DNA from: Comamonadaceae bacterium
GTDB lineage: Bacteria; Pseudomonadota; Gammaproteobacteria; Burkholderiales; Burkholderiaceae_C
Length of the DNA stretch: 64,000 bases
NCBI GenBank assembly: GCA_947478725.1
Contig: CANJWZ010000003.1
Coordinates: forward strand, 104,528-168,527
Direction of reading: 5' to 3'
Shown here: piece after piece, positions 53,788 to 63,578 of the stretch
How positions within the stretch are numbered: position 1 is the first letter of the stretch
Layout: every line of letters starts with the position of its first letter
Program-made: the position numbers and the translations under genes
Notes under the pieces: model-generated
What the model saw: only the letters and a program-made list of their open reading frames with translations
Told to the model about the DNA's origin: nothing
Databases searched by the model: none

Positions 53788-54911
53788 CCCTTTCCACCGC
53801 TGCCCTGCCAACCGTTGCAATTTCCCCTGTCCAAGACATCGTGGCAGACATGCGCGCGGGCAACATCGTGATTTTGATAGACGAAGAAGACCGCGAGAAC
53901 GAAGGCGATCTGGTGTTGGCCGCCGACCACGTGACGGCAGAGGCCATCAACTTCATGGCACGCTTTGGTCGTGGCCTGATTTGCCTGACCCTCACGCGTG
54001 ATTGCTGCGAGCGACTCGAACTCCCGCCCATGGTCACGCGCAATGGTGGCAAGTATTCGACCGCATTTACTGTGTCGATTGAAGCCGCTGAGGGCGTCAC
54101 AACCGGCATCTCGGCGGCTGACCGCGCGCGCACTGTACAAGCCGCCGTCGCCAAAAATGCCACGGCCTCCGACCTGGTTCAGCCAGGTCATATCTTCCCC
54201 TTGCAGGCCGTCGATGGCGGCGTGCTGATGCGTGCCGGGCATACCGAGGCAGGTTGTGACCTGGCCGCGATGGCCGGCTGCTCGCCAGCGTCGGTGATTT
54301 GCGAGATCATGAAAGACGACGGCACCATGGCGCGGCTGCCTGACCTGCTGCTGTTTGCTGCTGAACACGGCCTGAAGATTGGCACCATTGCGGCGCTGAT
54401 CGAACACCGCAGCCGGCACGAATCATTGATTGAAAAAGTTGGCAGCCGGCAGTTGAACACGGCATATGGTGAATTCACGGTTCACGCCTTCAAGGACAAG
54501 CCCAGCCAGGGCTTGCACCTGGCACTGAGCAAAGGCCAATGGGAGCCGCAGGAAGCGGTTGCCGCGCGCGTGCATGAACCCTTGTCAGTTCTTGACGCAC
54601 TTGAAGTGGGCCGCGCCATGCATTCATGGAACCTGGACGAAAGCCTGAAGTACATTGCCAACGCCGGCAAAGGCGTGGTGGTTCTGCTCAATTGCGGCGA
54701 GAGCGCGGCGCAACTGTTGACCCAGTTTGAAGGCACGGCGCGCGCCAGCCAGGCCCCCGAGCGTGGTCGCATGGACTTGCGCACTTACGGGATTGGCGCC
54801 CAAATATTGCGCGCTTGTGGGGTGCAAAAAATGAACCTGCTGGGCAACCCCAGGCGCATGCCCAGCATGACCGGCTATGGGCTTGAGACGGCCAGCTACA
54901 TCACCAAATAA
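53784..54911 (+). CDS. ribBA: DHBP synthase with degenerate GTP cyclohydrolase II domain (RibBX type)
   Basis: 375 aa. The N-terminal DHBP synthase half is intact: [16 protein letters not shown] near residue 33, [13 protein letters not shown] and [16 protein letters not shown]. The C-terminal half aligns with GTP cyclohydrolase II in layout, but the three-Cys zinc site and its RVHSEC...CDC context are missing; the matching place reads [17 protein letters not shown]. So it should make dihydroxybutanone phosphate but not open GTP; a separate ribA is predicted. Confidence 0.92.
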   Translation: MTLSTAALPTVAISPVQDIVADMRAGNIVILIDEEDRENEGDLVLAADHVTAEAINFMARFGRGLICLTLTRDCCERLELPPMVTRNGGKYSTAFTVSIEAAEGVTTGISAADRARTVQAAVAKNATASDLVQPGHIFPLQAVDGGVLMRAGHTEAGCDLAAMAGCSPASVICEIMKDDGTMARLPDLLLFAAEHGLKIGTIAALIEHRSRHESLIEKVGSRQLNTAYGEFTVHAFKDKPSQGLHLALSKGQWEPQEAVAARVHEPLSVLDALEVGRAMHSWNLDESLKYIANAGKGVVVLLNCGESAAQLLTQFEGTARASQAPERGRMDLRTYGIGAQILRACGVQKMNLLGNPRRMPSMTGYGLETASYITK

Positions 54912-54927
54912 TCCAAAGGAAATCATC

Positions 54928-55392
54928 ATGTTTGGTGCAGACAAGGGAGCCGCAGACAAGCTGGACGGCAAGAAGCTTTTTATTGGCATCGTGCAGGCAC
55001 GTTTCAATGCCAGCGTGACCGACGCTCTGGCCACCGCATGCCTCCATGAGTTGTCTGCCCTGGGTGTGGACAGCAAACACATCACGCATGTGAAAGTGCC
55101 AGGCGCGCTGGAGGTCGCCAGTGCCTTGCAGGCCATGGCCGAAAGCAACAACTACGATGCCCTGATCGCGTTGGGCTGCATCATACGCGGCGAAACCTAT
55201 CACTTCGAGCTGGTGGCCAATGAAAGTGGTGCCGCCGTGACGCGGGTGGCACTCGACTACCAGTTGCCAATAGCCAATGCCATTTTGACCACCGAAAACA
55301 TGGCGCAAGCCCAGGCACGTCAAACTGAAAAAGGCCTGGATGCGGCACGCGTTGCTGTTGAAATGGCCAACCTGCTCAATGAGCTGGCTTGA
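54928..55392 (+). CDS. ribH: 6,7-dimethyl-8-ribityllumazine synthase
   Basis: 154 aa from ATG 54928 (AAAGGA lies 8 bases before). Motifs [53 protein letters not shown]. Joins the ribBA and ribD products. It is 16 bp from ribBA. Confidence 0.97.
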   Translation: MFGADKGAADKLDGKKLFIGIVQARFNASVTDALATACLHELSALGVDSKHITHVKVPGALEVASALQAMAESNNYDALIALGCIIRGETYHFELVANESGAAVTRVALDYQLPIANAILTTENMAQAQARQTEKGLDAARVAVEMANLLNELA

Positions 55393-55407
55393 AACAAACC
55401 CGACCCC

Positions 55408-55944
55408 ATGACTGAACTAAAAACAACAACAAACCCAGTGAAGTCAAAACGACCGCCACAAACCCGTACCGGTTTGACCGATACCGGCGTGAAAAAGGCG
55501 GCGGACAAATCAGCCCGCACACGCGCCCGTGAATTTGCCATGCAGGCGCTGTACCAGCACTTTGTGGGCCGCAATACGGCCGACTCGATTGACATGTTCA
55601 CACGTGACCTGGTGGGGTTTCACAAGGCTGATTCAGCGCACTATGACGCGCTGCTGCATGGCTGTATTGAGCAAGCCGCGCAGCTTGATGCGGCTATCAC
55701 CCCCCTGCTGGACCGCCCAATGGCGGAGATCTCACCGGTGGAGCATGCGGTGCTGTGGATAGGCGCCTATGAGTTTAAAAACTGCCTCGATGTCCCCTGG
55801 CGGGTGGTGCTCAATGAGTGCATTGAACTGGCCAAAGCATTTGGCGGCACCGATGGCCACAAATATGTGAACGGCGTGCTGAACAAACTGGCCCCGAGCC
55901 TGCGCGCCAGTGAAGTGGCCAGCGACCGGCCACAACACCCTTGA
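55408..55944 (+). CDS. nusB: Transcription antitermination factor NusB
   Basis: 178 aa, with about 30 extra basic residues at the N-terminus ([13 protein letters not shown]). Core: [20 protein letters not shown] and [17 protein letters not shown]. Binds boxA RNA with NusE. The ribH-nusB order is standard. Confidence 0.95.
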   Translation: MTELKTTTNPVKSKRPPQTRTGLTDTGVKKAADKSARTRAREFAMQALYQHFVGRNTADSIDMFTRDLVGFHKADSAHYDALLHGCIEQAAQLDAAITPLLDRPMAEISPVEHAVLWIGAYEFKNCLDVPWRVVLNECIELAKAFGGTDGHKYVNGVLNKLAPSLRASEVASDRPQHP

Positions 55945-55948
55945 TGCC

Positions 55949-57145
55949 ATGAGAATTGCACAGCGCGCCGAGCGCATCGAACCTTTTTACGTGATGGAAG
56001 TTGCCAAGGCCGCAGCCGCCATGGCACAGGAGCTTGCGCACACCGCCCGACCGATGATTTTTCTGAACATTGGCGAGCCGGACTTCACCGCGCCGCCCTT
56101 GGTACAGGCGGCTGCGGCCAGAGCCATTGCAAACGGCAATACCCAGTACACCCAGGCCTTGGGCTTGCCCGAGCTGCGTGAAAAAATCAGCGCCTGGTAT
56201 GCCTCGCGCTGGAAGGTCAAGGTAGCGCCGGAGCGCATTGTGCTGACAGCTGGCGCGTCTGCTGCCCTGCAGTTGGCTTGCTTGGCCTTGATTGAGGCGG
56301 GCGACGAGATACTGATGCCCGACCCCAGCTACCCTTGCAACCGCCATTTTGTCAGCGCGGCGGAAGGCAAAGCGGTGCTGCTACCGACCACGGCAGATGA
56401 GCGCTTTCAATTGACGCGCGCCAAGGTAGAGGCAGCCTGGGGCGCGCGTACGCGTGGCGTGCTGCTGGCGTCACCGTCGAACCCCACAGGCACATCGATA
56501 GCGCCGGATGAACTGCTAGGCATTGCGCAATACGTCGCCAGCCGGGGTGGTATCACGATGGTGGATGAAATTTACCTGGGCCTCAGTTACGACGCGCATT
56601 TTGGCCGCAGCGCTTTGGCCATGCCGGGTGAGCTGGGCCAGAACGTGATCAGCATCAACAGCTTTAGCAAGTACTTCAACATGACAGGCTGGCGGCTGGG
56701 CTGGCTGGTGGTGCCCGAGGCCTTGGTGCCCGTGATAGAACGGATCGCGCAAAACCTGTTTATTTGCCCCAGCACGATTGCCCAGCATGCGGCACTCGCC
56801 TGCTTTGAGCACGACAGTCTGGCCGAATACGAGCGCCGCCGCAGCGAGTTCAAGGCCCGGCGTGACTACTTTATTCCCGAGCTGAACCGGCTGGGTTTGA
56901 CCGTACCGGTCATGCCCGATGGCGCTTTTTACGCCTATGCCGACTGCTCGCAACTGGCGGCGAAATGGGGTCTCGCGGGAAGCTGGGAGTTTGCCTTTGA
57001 GCTGATGAAGCGTGCCCATGTGGCGGTCACCCCGGGGCGTGATTTTGGCCATGCTGAGCCGCAGCGGTATGTGCGCTTTTCAACCGCCAGCGGCATGGCG
57101 CAGTTGACCGCAGCGGCGGCACGGCTGCAAGAAGTCGCGCGCTGA
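55949..57145 (+). CDS. PLP-dependent class I/II aminotransferase
   Basis: About 398 aa from ATG 55949. IFLNIGEPDFTAPPLVQAAA, LLASPSNPTGTSI and the PLP Lys in SINSFSKYFNMTGWRLGWLV place it in the aspartate aminotransferase superfamily, close to AAT Ig-type enzymes. Amino-acid specificity is not visible. It is 4 bp after nusB and 2 bp before ybgC, so likely co-transcribed with both. Confidence 0.9.
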   Translation: MRIAQRAERIEPFYVMEVAKAAAAMAQELAHTARPMIFLNIGEPDFTAPPLVQAAAARAIANGNTQYTQALGLPELREKISAWYASRWKVKVAPERIVLTAGASAALQLACLALIEAGDEILMPDPSYPCNRHFVSAAEGKAVLLPTTADERFQLTRAKVEAAWGARTRGVLLASPSNPTGTSIAPDELLGIAQYVASRGGITMVDEIYLGLSYDAHFGRSALAMPGELGQNVISINSFSKYFNMTGWRLGWLVVPEALVPVIERIAQNLFICPSTIAQHAALACFEHDSLAEYERRRSEFKARRDYFIPELNRLGLTVPVMPDGAFYAYADCSQLAAKWGLAGSWEFAFELMKRAHVAVTPGRDFGHAEPQRYVRFSTASGMAQLTAAAARLQEVAR

Positions 57146-57147
57146 AC

Positions 57148-57546
57148 ATGTTCAGTTGGCCGATACGCGTCTACTGGGAAGACACCGACGCGGGCGGTAT
57201 TGTTTTTTATGCCAATTACCTGAAATTTTTTGAACGTGCGCGCACTGAATGGCTCAGGTCACTGGGTATCGGGCAGCAGCAACTCAAAGCGTCAACCGGC
57301 GGCATGTTTGTAGTCGCTCAAACCAGCATTCGTTATCTGCACCCCGCCCGGCTCGACGATGAACTGATGGTGACGGCCAGCTTGCAGCAAAGTGGCCGCG
57401 CGTCCATGACAATCGAGCAACAGGTGCTGAAAAAAAACACCTTGCTGTGCGAGGGCAGTATCCGCATTGGCTGGGTCGATATAAGCAGCATGCAGGCCGC
57501 GCGAATTCCGCTAACCATTATCGAAAGTTTGAGAGTCAAACCATGA
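57148..57546 (+). CDS. ybgC: Acyl-CoA thioesterase YbgC
   Basis: 132 aa hot-dog-fold thioesterase. The signature is VYWEDTDAGGIVFYANYLKF with FERARTEWLRSLG. First gene of the Tol-Pal cluster; its stop overlaps tolQ (ATGA). Confidence 0.95.
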   Translation: MFSWPIRVYWEDTDAGGIVFYANYLKFFERARTEWLRSLGIGQQQLKASTGGMFVVAQTSIRYLHPARLDDELMVTASLQQSGRASMTIEQQVLKKNTLLCEGSIRIGWVDISSMQAARIPLTIIESLRVKP

Positions 57547-58235
57547 ACCAGGACCTGTCGATTGTTAACCTCATCCTTCATGCCAGCTGGGTTGTTCAGG
57601 GCGTGGTGGCGCTGCTGGTGGGCGTGTCTATCGCCAGCTGGGCTGCCATTATTCGCAAAATCATGGCCCTGAAAAAAGTGCAGCGACTCAATGATGCGTT
57701 TGACCGCGAGTTCTGGTCAGGCACCAGTCTGAATGACCTGGCCGCTGGCGCTGCACAAAACGCCAGAAATGCGGGCTCGATGGAACGCATTTTTGCCAGC
57801 GGCATGCGTGAATACCAAAAACTGCGCGAGCGCCGCATCACCGACGCGGGCACGCTGATGGACGGCGCACGCCGCGCCATGCGCGCCAGCTACCAGCGCG
57901 AGATGGATGCGATTGAAGCGAACCTCTCGTTTCTGGCAACGGTTGGCTCCGTGTCACCTTATGTGGGCTTGTTTGGGACGGTGTGGGGCATCATGCATGC
58001 CTTTACCGGGCTGGCCGCGCTCGAGCAAGTCACCCTGTCAACGGTAGCACCCGGCATTGCCGAGGCCCTGGTGGCTACTGCCATTGGCCTGTTTGCAGCC
58101 ATTCCGGCGGTGGTGGCCTACAACCGCTTTGCGCATGACATTGACCGCATTGCCAACAAACTGGAAACCTTCATTGAAGAGTTTTCAAACATCTTGCAGC
58201 GCAATCTGGGCACGCAATCGCCTTCAAGGTACTGA
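57543..58235 (+). CDS. tolQ: Tol-Pal system protein TolQ
   Basis: 230 aa from ATG 57543. Three membrane segments: VVQGVVALLVGVSIASWAA, then LATVGSVSPYVGLFGTVWGI, and VATAIGLFAAIPAVVAYN. ExbB/MotA-like channel that uses the proton gradient to drive TolA. Two bp before tolR. Confidence 0.96.
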   Translation: MNQDLSIVNLILHASWVVQGVVALLVGVSIASWAAIIRKIMALKKVQRLNDAFDREFWSGTSLNDLAAGAAQNARNAGSMERIFASGMREYQKLRERRITDAGTLMDGARRAMRASYQREMDAIEANLSFLATVGSVSPYVGLFGTVWGIMHAFTGLAALEQVTLSTVAPGIAEALVATAIGLFAAIPAVVAYNRFAHDIDRIANKLETFIEEFSNILQRNLGTQSPSRY

Positions 58236-58237
58236 CC

Positions 58238-58672
58238 GTGGCCTCCGTCAATACCAGAGGCCGCAGCCGCCGTACCATCAGTGAAATCAACATGGTGCCC
58301 TTTATCGACGTGATGCTGGTGCTGTTGATTATTTTCATGGTCACTGCACCGCTGATCACCCCCAGCATGATTGCGCTGCCCAAAGTGGGCAAGGCTGCCG
58401 CGCAGCCCGCCAGCCCGGTGCAGATCATGATTAGCAAAGACGAGGCGATCCAGATCAAAATCAAAACCGACAGCGTGCCAAGCAACGTCGGCACCGTCGC
58501 GGCGGACATCGTCAAGCGGGAGCCCAAAGTCACCCTCGCCGCTGCAGATGCTGTTCCGGTGGTCATCAGCGCTGACAAATCCATCCAATACGAAACCGTG
58601 GTCAAGGTGATGGATAACCTGCAAAAGGCAGGCGTGTCACGTGTGGGCTTGTCGGTTCAAACGGGCAAGTAA
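58238..58672 (+). CDS. tolR: Tol-Pal system protein TolR
   Basis: 144 aa, GTG start. One membrane segment with the key Asp: SEINMVPFIDVMLVLLIIFM. A periplasmic ExbD-like domain follows. Partner of TolQ. Confidence 0.96.
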   Translation: MASVNTRGRSRRTISEINMVPFIDVMLVLLIIFMVTAPLITPSMIALPKVGKAAAQPASPVQIMISKDEAIQIKIKTDSVPSNVGTVAADIVKREPKVTLAAADAVPVVISADKSIQYETVVKVMDNLQKAGVSRVGLSVQTGK

Positions 58673-58684
58673 GGCCATACCACC

Positions 58685-59521
58685 ATGCCCAGCGCAGCCG
58701 ACCGGATTGACTTGGGCCCACCGCGAGATGCTGGTGCGGTCAGCTCGTTTGGCTTGGCCTTGCTGGTTCATGCAGCGCTGATAGCGGCGCTGACCTGGGG
58801 CGTGAACTGGAAGCGCAGCGACCGTTCGGTGGCCTTTGAAGCTGAGTTGTGGTCCAACACGCCGCAGGAAGCGGCACCCAAACTGGTTGAGGCTGCCCCA
58901 CCGCCACCGCCGCCACCTGAACCCGCACCGAAAGTGCAAGAGGTCAAGCCGCACGACTCCAAGGTGGACATGGCGCTGGAGCAGGAAAAAAAGCGCAAGC
59001 TTCAGGCTCAGAAGGCCCAGCAGGTCCAGCAGGCGCGGGCTGAAAAGGAACTCAAGCTCAAGCAGGAACAAGCCAAGCGCAAAGCGGCCGAAGAGGCCCA
59101 ACGGCTAGAGGCCAAAAAGCAGCTGCTACAAAACCAGGCCAACGCCGCAGCGCTTGAAGCGCAGCGCAAACAAAACATTTCCCGCGCCATGGGCCTGGCC
59201 GATGCCAGCGGCGGCGAGACCGCCAAAGGAACAGCGCAAAAGTCAGCTGGCCCCTCAGCCAGTTACGGCGGCATGGTCAGGGCCAGAGTCAAACCCAACA
59301 TCGTGTTTACCGACGACATCGCTGGCAATCCCAGCGCCGAGGTCGAAGTACGCACGGCCCTTGACGGCACCATCATGAGCCAGCGGCTGGTCAAGACCAG
59401 CGGTAACAAGGCCTGGGACGATGCGGTTGTCAAAGCCATCATCCGCACTGAAAAAATGCCGCGCGATACGGATGGCCGTGTCCCGACGCCGATGATTCTG
59501 GAATTCCGGCCAAAAGACTAA
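58685..59521 (+). CDS. tolA: Tol-Pal system protein TolA (TonB-like C-terminus)
   Basis: 278 aa. N-terminal membrane helix (FGLALLVHAALIAALTWGV), a Pro-rich hinge, a long Lys/Gln/Ala coiled coil (about 100-170) and a C-terminal domain (VRARVKPNIVFTDDIAGNPS, VRTALDGTIMSQRLVKTSG) of the TonB/TolA fold. Spans the periplasm to Pal. tolB and pal do not follow it. Confidence 0.93.
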   Translation: MPSAADRIDLGPPRDAGAVSSFGLALLVHAALIAALTWGVNWKRSDRSVAFEAELWSNTPQEAAPKLVEAAPPPPPPPEPAPKVQEVKPHDSKVDMALEQEKKRKLQAQKAQQVQQARAEKELKLKQEQAKRKAAEEAQRLEAKKQLLQNQANAAALEAQRKQNISRAMGLADASGGETAKGTAQKSAGPSASYGGMVRARVKPNIVFTDDIAGNPSAEVEVRTALDGTIMSQRLVKTSGNKAWDDAVVKAIIRTEKMPRDTDGRVPTPMILEFRPKD

Positions 59522-59522
59522 C

Positions 59523-59570
59523 GCTATTAAATCAGGAGCGGATAACTCAATAATCTGTTGGGTTTACAGC
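59523..59570 (-). repeat. 48-nt dispersed element, intergenic copy after tolA
   Basis: Minus-strand tail GATTTAATAGC and TCCGCTCCTGA (AGCT altered to CGCT); head GCTGTAAA. It starts right after the tolA stop. Confidence 0.6.
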
Positions 59571-60048
59571 CGATCTGATAGCTAAAAAAAGCTGGGCGGA
59601 CCGATGCCAGGCTTTGTCAGCCGTTTTAGCGCATCTGTGCCGCGCCATCGACATGGACCTGCAATGTGCTCTAGCCTGCATCAACCGGCACAGCAACTCC
59701 GGCCATGTCGGCCTTGGCCTGCATCGCCCTCATCCAGAGGTCCTGCCGCACCTCCAGCGTGCCGTTGGCCGACATTTGCGCAACCTTCAGGGAGACCGCT
59801 GGCGCTCAGGCAAATGGCCCACGGCGCTCGACAATCATACGTACGCTGCTATTGATTTTGGTGATGTCGTGATGAATTTAAGGGTGACATGAAAAAACCT
59901 GAAGCAGCCAGCATGCGCTTGAAATGTTCTGGCAAGCCGGGACACCCGGTCAGGCCAGATATGTAACAGTGTGTCATAGTGCTGTATTCTTGGATCAAAA
60001 TTGACTTCCAGCCCTCAAAATGACTCTGTTACAAATTATCGAACGACT
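59571..60048. other. Unassigned gap between tolA and the response regulator
   Basis: About 480 bp. A 92-codon plus frame (59614-59892) and minus-frame pieces such as VAQMSANGTLEVRQDLWMRA (stops on both sides) hint at a decayed gene, but I cannot name it. From 59940 the sequence turns AT-richer, as a promoter for the regulator would. Confidence 0.45.
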
Positions 60049-60786
60049 ATGACTCAAGCTGCTACCACCCCACGCGCCGACAAAATCATCATCGTTGACG
60101 ACGACGCCAGAATTCGTGACCTGCTGCGCCGTTACCTGGCGCAGGAAGGGTTTGAGGTGATTCTGGCCGAAGACGGCAAGGCGCTCAACCGCATTTTGCT
60201 GCGTGATGCCGTCGATCTGATTGTGTTGGACCTGATGATGCCCGGCGAGGACGGCCTGTCCATTTGTCGCCGCTTGCGGGCCGCCAATGACAAAACTCCC
60301 ATCATCATGCTGACCGCCAAAAGCGAGGACGTTGACCGTATCGTGGGTCTGGAGGTGGGTGCCGACGACTATTTGTCCAAGCCATTTAACCCGCGCGAGC
60401 TGCTGGCCAGAATCCACGCGGTGCTGCGCCGGCGCCCCGCCACTGAAGTGCCGGGTGCACCATCGCAGGATCAGGAAGTGATCGCCTTTGGTCCCTTTTC
60501 GTTTGATTTGGGGCTGCGCATCCTGCAAAAAAATGGCGAGGAATTGCCTTTGACCACTGGCGAATTTGCGATGCTCAAAACCCTGGTACGCCACCCGCGC
60601 CAGCCCCTGTCACGTGAAAAGCTTGCGCAGCTGGCGCGCGGCCGCGAGTTTGAACCGTTTGACCGCAGTCTGGATGTGCAGGTCTCGCGCCTGCGCAAAC
60701 TCATTGAGGTCGACCCCGCCGCACCGCGCTACATCCAGACCGTGTGGGGAGTTGGTTACGTGTTTGTACCGGACGGCACCAACTGA
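60049..60786 (+). CDS. ompR: OmpR-family response regulator
   Basis: 245 aa from ATG 60049. Receiver: KIIIVDDDARIRDLLRRYL, phospho-Asp in LIVLDLMMPGEDG (about 60), Lys in ADDYLSKPFNPREL. C-terminal winged helix ends RSLDVQVSRLRKLIEVDPA with YIQTVWGVGYVFVPDG. Pairs with the sensor gene 52 bp downstream; presumably acts on envelope or porin genes, as OmpR does. Confidence 0.93.
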   Translation: MTQAATTPRADKIIIVDDDARIRDLLRRYLAQEGFEVILAEDGKALNRILLRDAVDLIVLDLMMPGEDGLSICRRLRAANDKTPIIMLTAKSEDVDRIVGLEVGADDYLSKPFNPRELLARIHAVLRRRPATEVPGAPSQDQEVIAFGPFSFDLGLRILQKNGEELPLTTGEFAMLKTLVRHPRQPLSREKLAQLARGREFEPFDRSLDVQVSRLRKLIEVDPAAPRYIQTVWGVGYVFVPDGTN

Positions 60787-60838
60787 TAGGCGTGGCCGAA
60801 AGATGCGCCTGGCCCTCTTGCAACCGGGTTAAGACTTG

Positions 60839-62215
60839 ATGGAAGCGACAAGCCCCCTCCCCCTGGAAACCGCGCCCGCCCCGCTGGAGCTGCAGGCGCG
60901 CCGGGGTTTCAGCCTGTTTTGGCGCACCTTTTTCTTTCTATCGCTGCTGCTGTTTGGCTCCATCGTGGCCTGGATACAAACCTACCGCGCGCTGGAGTCT
61001 GAACCGCGCGCCGTACAAAGCGCGCAGCAACTCGCGTCCCTGGTTAATTTAAGCCGGGCAGCGCTGCGTCATTCCGATGCGATCGCCAGCGTCTCACTCA
61101 TCAAAATCCTGGCAGATGAAGGGGGTGTGCGCATCAGCGCGCGCGAACCCAAAGATACATTTGTGCTGTTTAAGGGCGACAATCTTGACCAGCGCACCAG
61201 TGAAGAACTCAAAATCAGGCTGGGCCCAGACACCGTGGTCGCCAGCAGCGTCAACAACCAAAAAGGTTTGTGGATCGGCTTTTCCATCGACAAGGAACAG
61301 TATTGGCTGCAAACCGATAGGTCGCGTATGGGCGCGGCAATACGCAGTAGCTGGGTTATCTGGCTCATCACGGCGGCGGCTCTGTCGCTGGTCGGGGTGG
61401 CATTTATCGTCCGGCTGATCAATAGCCCCCTCAAGCAGTTGTCGTTTGCGGCCAGCCGTATGCGAGGCGGTGATTTTGATGCCAGCTTGCTGGACGAAAG
61501 GGTCACCACCAGCGAGATTCGTGAGGTCAACATCGGTTTTAACCGGATGGCCGAGCAGTTGTCAAAAATTGAACAGGACCGGGTCATCATGTTGGCAGGT
61601 ATATCGCATGACCTGCGCACGCCGTTGGCACGCCTGCGGCTTGAAACCGAACTGAGCGTTGCCGACGAGGACGCGCGCGCGCACATGGCTGCCGATATTT
61701 CGCAGCTCGATGCCATCATTGACAAATTTCTTGACTATGCCCGCGCTGACCCGGCCAAGTTGGAGAGCGTGTCGCTCAATGCGGTGGTGAAAGCGGCGGT
61801 TTATGCGGTGGGTGAGACAAATGACATGCGCATTACCGTCACCATGCCTGACAACCTGAACGTGCTGGCAGACGAAACCGAGTTACTCAGGGTGATGTCC
61901 AACCTGATTGAAAATGCGCGGCGCTACGGCAAAACACCTGAAACGGGCATCGCTCTGGTCGACATTGCTGCCAAGACGCGCGAACAGTGGGTATTGATCA
62001 AAGTGCGTGACCACGGCATAGGCGTTGCGCCTGAAACGCTGCCCAAACTGACCCGGCCCTTTTTCAGGGGGGATGCCGCCCGCACAGCCGCTACAGGGGC
62101 AGGCCTGGGGCTGGCGATTGTCGAAAAAACAATTCAGCGCATGGGCGGCATGTTTGGCCTGGCCAATACCAGTTCAGGCGGGCTGGCGGCGCACATCAAA
62201 CTGCGCAGAAGCTAA
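60839..62215 (+). CDS. envZ: EnvZ-type sensor histidine kinase
   Basis: 458 aa from ATG 60839. Membrane segments [16 protein letters not shown] (about 30-46) and [20 protein letters not shown] (about 175-195) enclose a periplasmic domain. HAMP follows, then the H box [20 protein letters not shown] box [10 protein letters not shown], and G boxes DHGIGV and [11 protein letters not shown]. Partner of the OmpR-like regulator. Its stop overlaps that of convergent ispF. Confidence 0.92.
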   Translation: MEATSPLPLETAPAPLELQARRGFSLFWRTFFFLSLLLFGSIVAWIQTYRALESEPRAVQSAQQLASLVNLSRAALRHSDAIASVSLIKILADEGGVRISAREPKDTFVLFKGDNLDQRTSEELKIRLGPDTVVASSVNNQKGLWIGFSIDKEQYWLQTDRSRMGAAIRSSWVIWLITAAALSLVGVAFIVRLINSPLKQLSFAASRMRGGDFDASLLDERVTTSEIREVNIGFNRMAEQLSKIEQDRVIMLAGISHDLRTPLARLRLETELSVADEDARAHMAADISQLDAIIDKFLDYARADPAKLESVSLNAVVKAAVYAVGETNDMRITVTMPDNLNVLADETELLRVMSNLIENARRYGKTPETGIALVDIAAKTREQWVLIKVRDHGIGVAPETLPKLTRPFFRGDAARTAATGAGLGLAIVEKTIQRMGGMFGLANTSSGGLAAHIKLRRS

Positions 62216-62709
62216 AACAGCAGCGCCACGGCGCGCGCCTCCATGCTGAGCCCTTGACCGACCGGGCCCAGCCTTTCGGCTGTTTTGGCTTTGACATTCA
62301 CACGGTTGGGGTCCAGGGCGAGCGCTTGGGCGATGCGGTTTTTCATGGCGGGAATGTGACTGGCCAGCTTGGGTGACTGGGCGATCACCGTGCTGTCGAT
62401 GTTGCCTATCTGCCAGCCTTGCGCTGCCACCAGACGCGCGGTTTCAACCAGCAGCACGATGGAGTCCGCACCTTTGAAGCGGGCATCCTGATCAGAAAAA
62501 TGCGAGCCAATGTCGCCCAGCCCGGCAGCGCCCAGCAGCGCGTCAATGATGGCGTGCAGCAACACATCGGCGTCTGAATGGCCCAGCAAACCGGTGCTGT
62601 GCGGTACTTCAACGCCGCCAAGGATGAGTTTGCGACCGGGCACCAAGGCGTGGCAGTCCCAGCCCTCGCCAATACGAAATGAAGGGGTGTTGGCAAAATC
62701 AGCAGGCAT
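62212..62709 (-). CDS. ispF: 2-C-methyl-D-erythritol 2,4-cyclodiphosphate synthase
   Basis: 165 aa. Zinc ligands at Asp18 and His20 in [39 protein letters not shown] and [11 protein letters not shown] follow, ending with [21 protein letters not shown] isoprenoid pathway. Overlaps ispD by 11 bp. Confidence 0.97.
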   Translation of the reverse strand: MPADFANTPSFRIGEGWDCHALVPGRKLILGGVEVPHSTGLLGHSDADVLLHAIIDALLGAAGLGDIGSHFSDQDARFKGADSIVLLVETARLVAAQGWQIGNIDSTVIAQSPKLASHIPAMKNRIAQALALDPNRVNVKAKTAERLGPVGQGLSMEARAVALLF

Positions 62710-63466
62710 GTTCAGCTTTCAATCGGCCCTCAACCGACCTTGATCGGCCTTGATCGGCCTCTAACCGGTTTTTCAAAATCGCTTCGGCCAGGGCAAAGTC
62801 TTCCGGGTAAGTGACCTTGAAATTTTGCGCACTGCCGCTGACCAGCAGAGGCTTCAAACCCTGCGCTTCCATGGCGCTGGACTCGTCGGTCACCGCATCG
62901 CCAGCAGCACCAAGCGCAGCCAACAGGGTGCCTACGCGAAACATCTGTGGCGTTTGCGCCAGCCATTTGTCGGCTCTTGAAATGGTGGCCGCGACCCGGC
63001 CTTCAAAACTGCTTTTGAGAGTGTCGGGCAGCGGCAGGCCCAGCAAGCCGCCCACCGCATCGTTTTGGCAAGCCTGCATCAAGGCGCGGATTTGCTCGGG
63101 CTTGATCAGGCAGCGGGCCGCGTCGTGTACCAGTACCCAGTCATCGGCTTTAGCCGTTTGCGCCAGCAAGGCCTCAAGGCCGTTACGCACGCTCAGCGCA
63201 CGGGTGGCACCGCCCACGGCCACCAGCGTGTCGTGCGGCTGGTTGAAATCAGGGCAAGCCTGCTGAAAACCCTCATCGCCGGGCGAAGTCACCACCCAGA
63301 TACCCGTGATGCCTGTGACCTGCCTGAAGGCCTGCAGCGTGTGCCAGACCATGGCCTTGCCTGCCAGCAGCTGGTATTGCTTGGGGCTTGGGGTATTTGC
63401 CCGGCTTCCCGCACCGGCGCAGGGAATCAAGGCGAAAAATCGGGGTTTGGCAGGCTCTGACGTCAT
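62699..63466 (-). CDS. ispD: 2-C-methyl-D-erythritol 4-phosphate cytidylyltransferase
   Basis: 255 aa. Nucleotide-binding motif [18 protein letters not shown] near residue 14, then [20 protein letters not shown]. The C-terminal extension after the core ([20 protein letters not shown]) is encoded by short GATCGGCCT-like repeats and is longer than usual. Upstream of ispF. Confidence 0.95.
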   Translation of the reverse strand: MTSEPAKPRFFALIPCAGAGSRANTPSPKQYQLLAGKAMVWHTLQAFRQVTGITGIWVVTSPGDEGFQQACPDFNQPHDTLVAVGGATRALSVRNGLEALLAQTAKADDWVLVHDAARCLIKPEQIRALMQACQNDAVGGLLGLPLPDTLKSSFEGRVAATISRADKWLAQTPQMFRVGTLLAALGAAGDAVTDESSAMEAQGLKPLLVSGSAQNFKVTYPEDFALAEAILKNRLEADQGRSRSVEGRLKAEHAC

Positions 63467-63505
63467 GCGGTCATCATAAATTCTAAAATCAGATCAACGA
63501 CATGC

Positions 63506-63535
63506 AGCACCCCACTCTTTTCAGTTTGGGGTGCT
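63506..63535 (+). terminator. Hairpin in the mfd leader
   Basis: 9-bp stem AGCACCCCA / TGGGGTGCT with a 12-nt loop, followed by TTGCGTTTTC. It lies between divergent ispD and mfd, so it may act as an attenuator in the mfd leader rather than end an upstream gene. Confidence 0.45.
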
Positions 63536-63578
63536 TTGCGTTTTCTGCTGCTTTTAGACCACCTTTTTCACCGAATTC

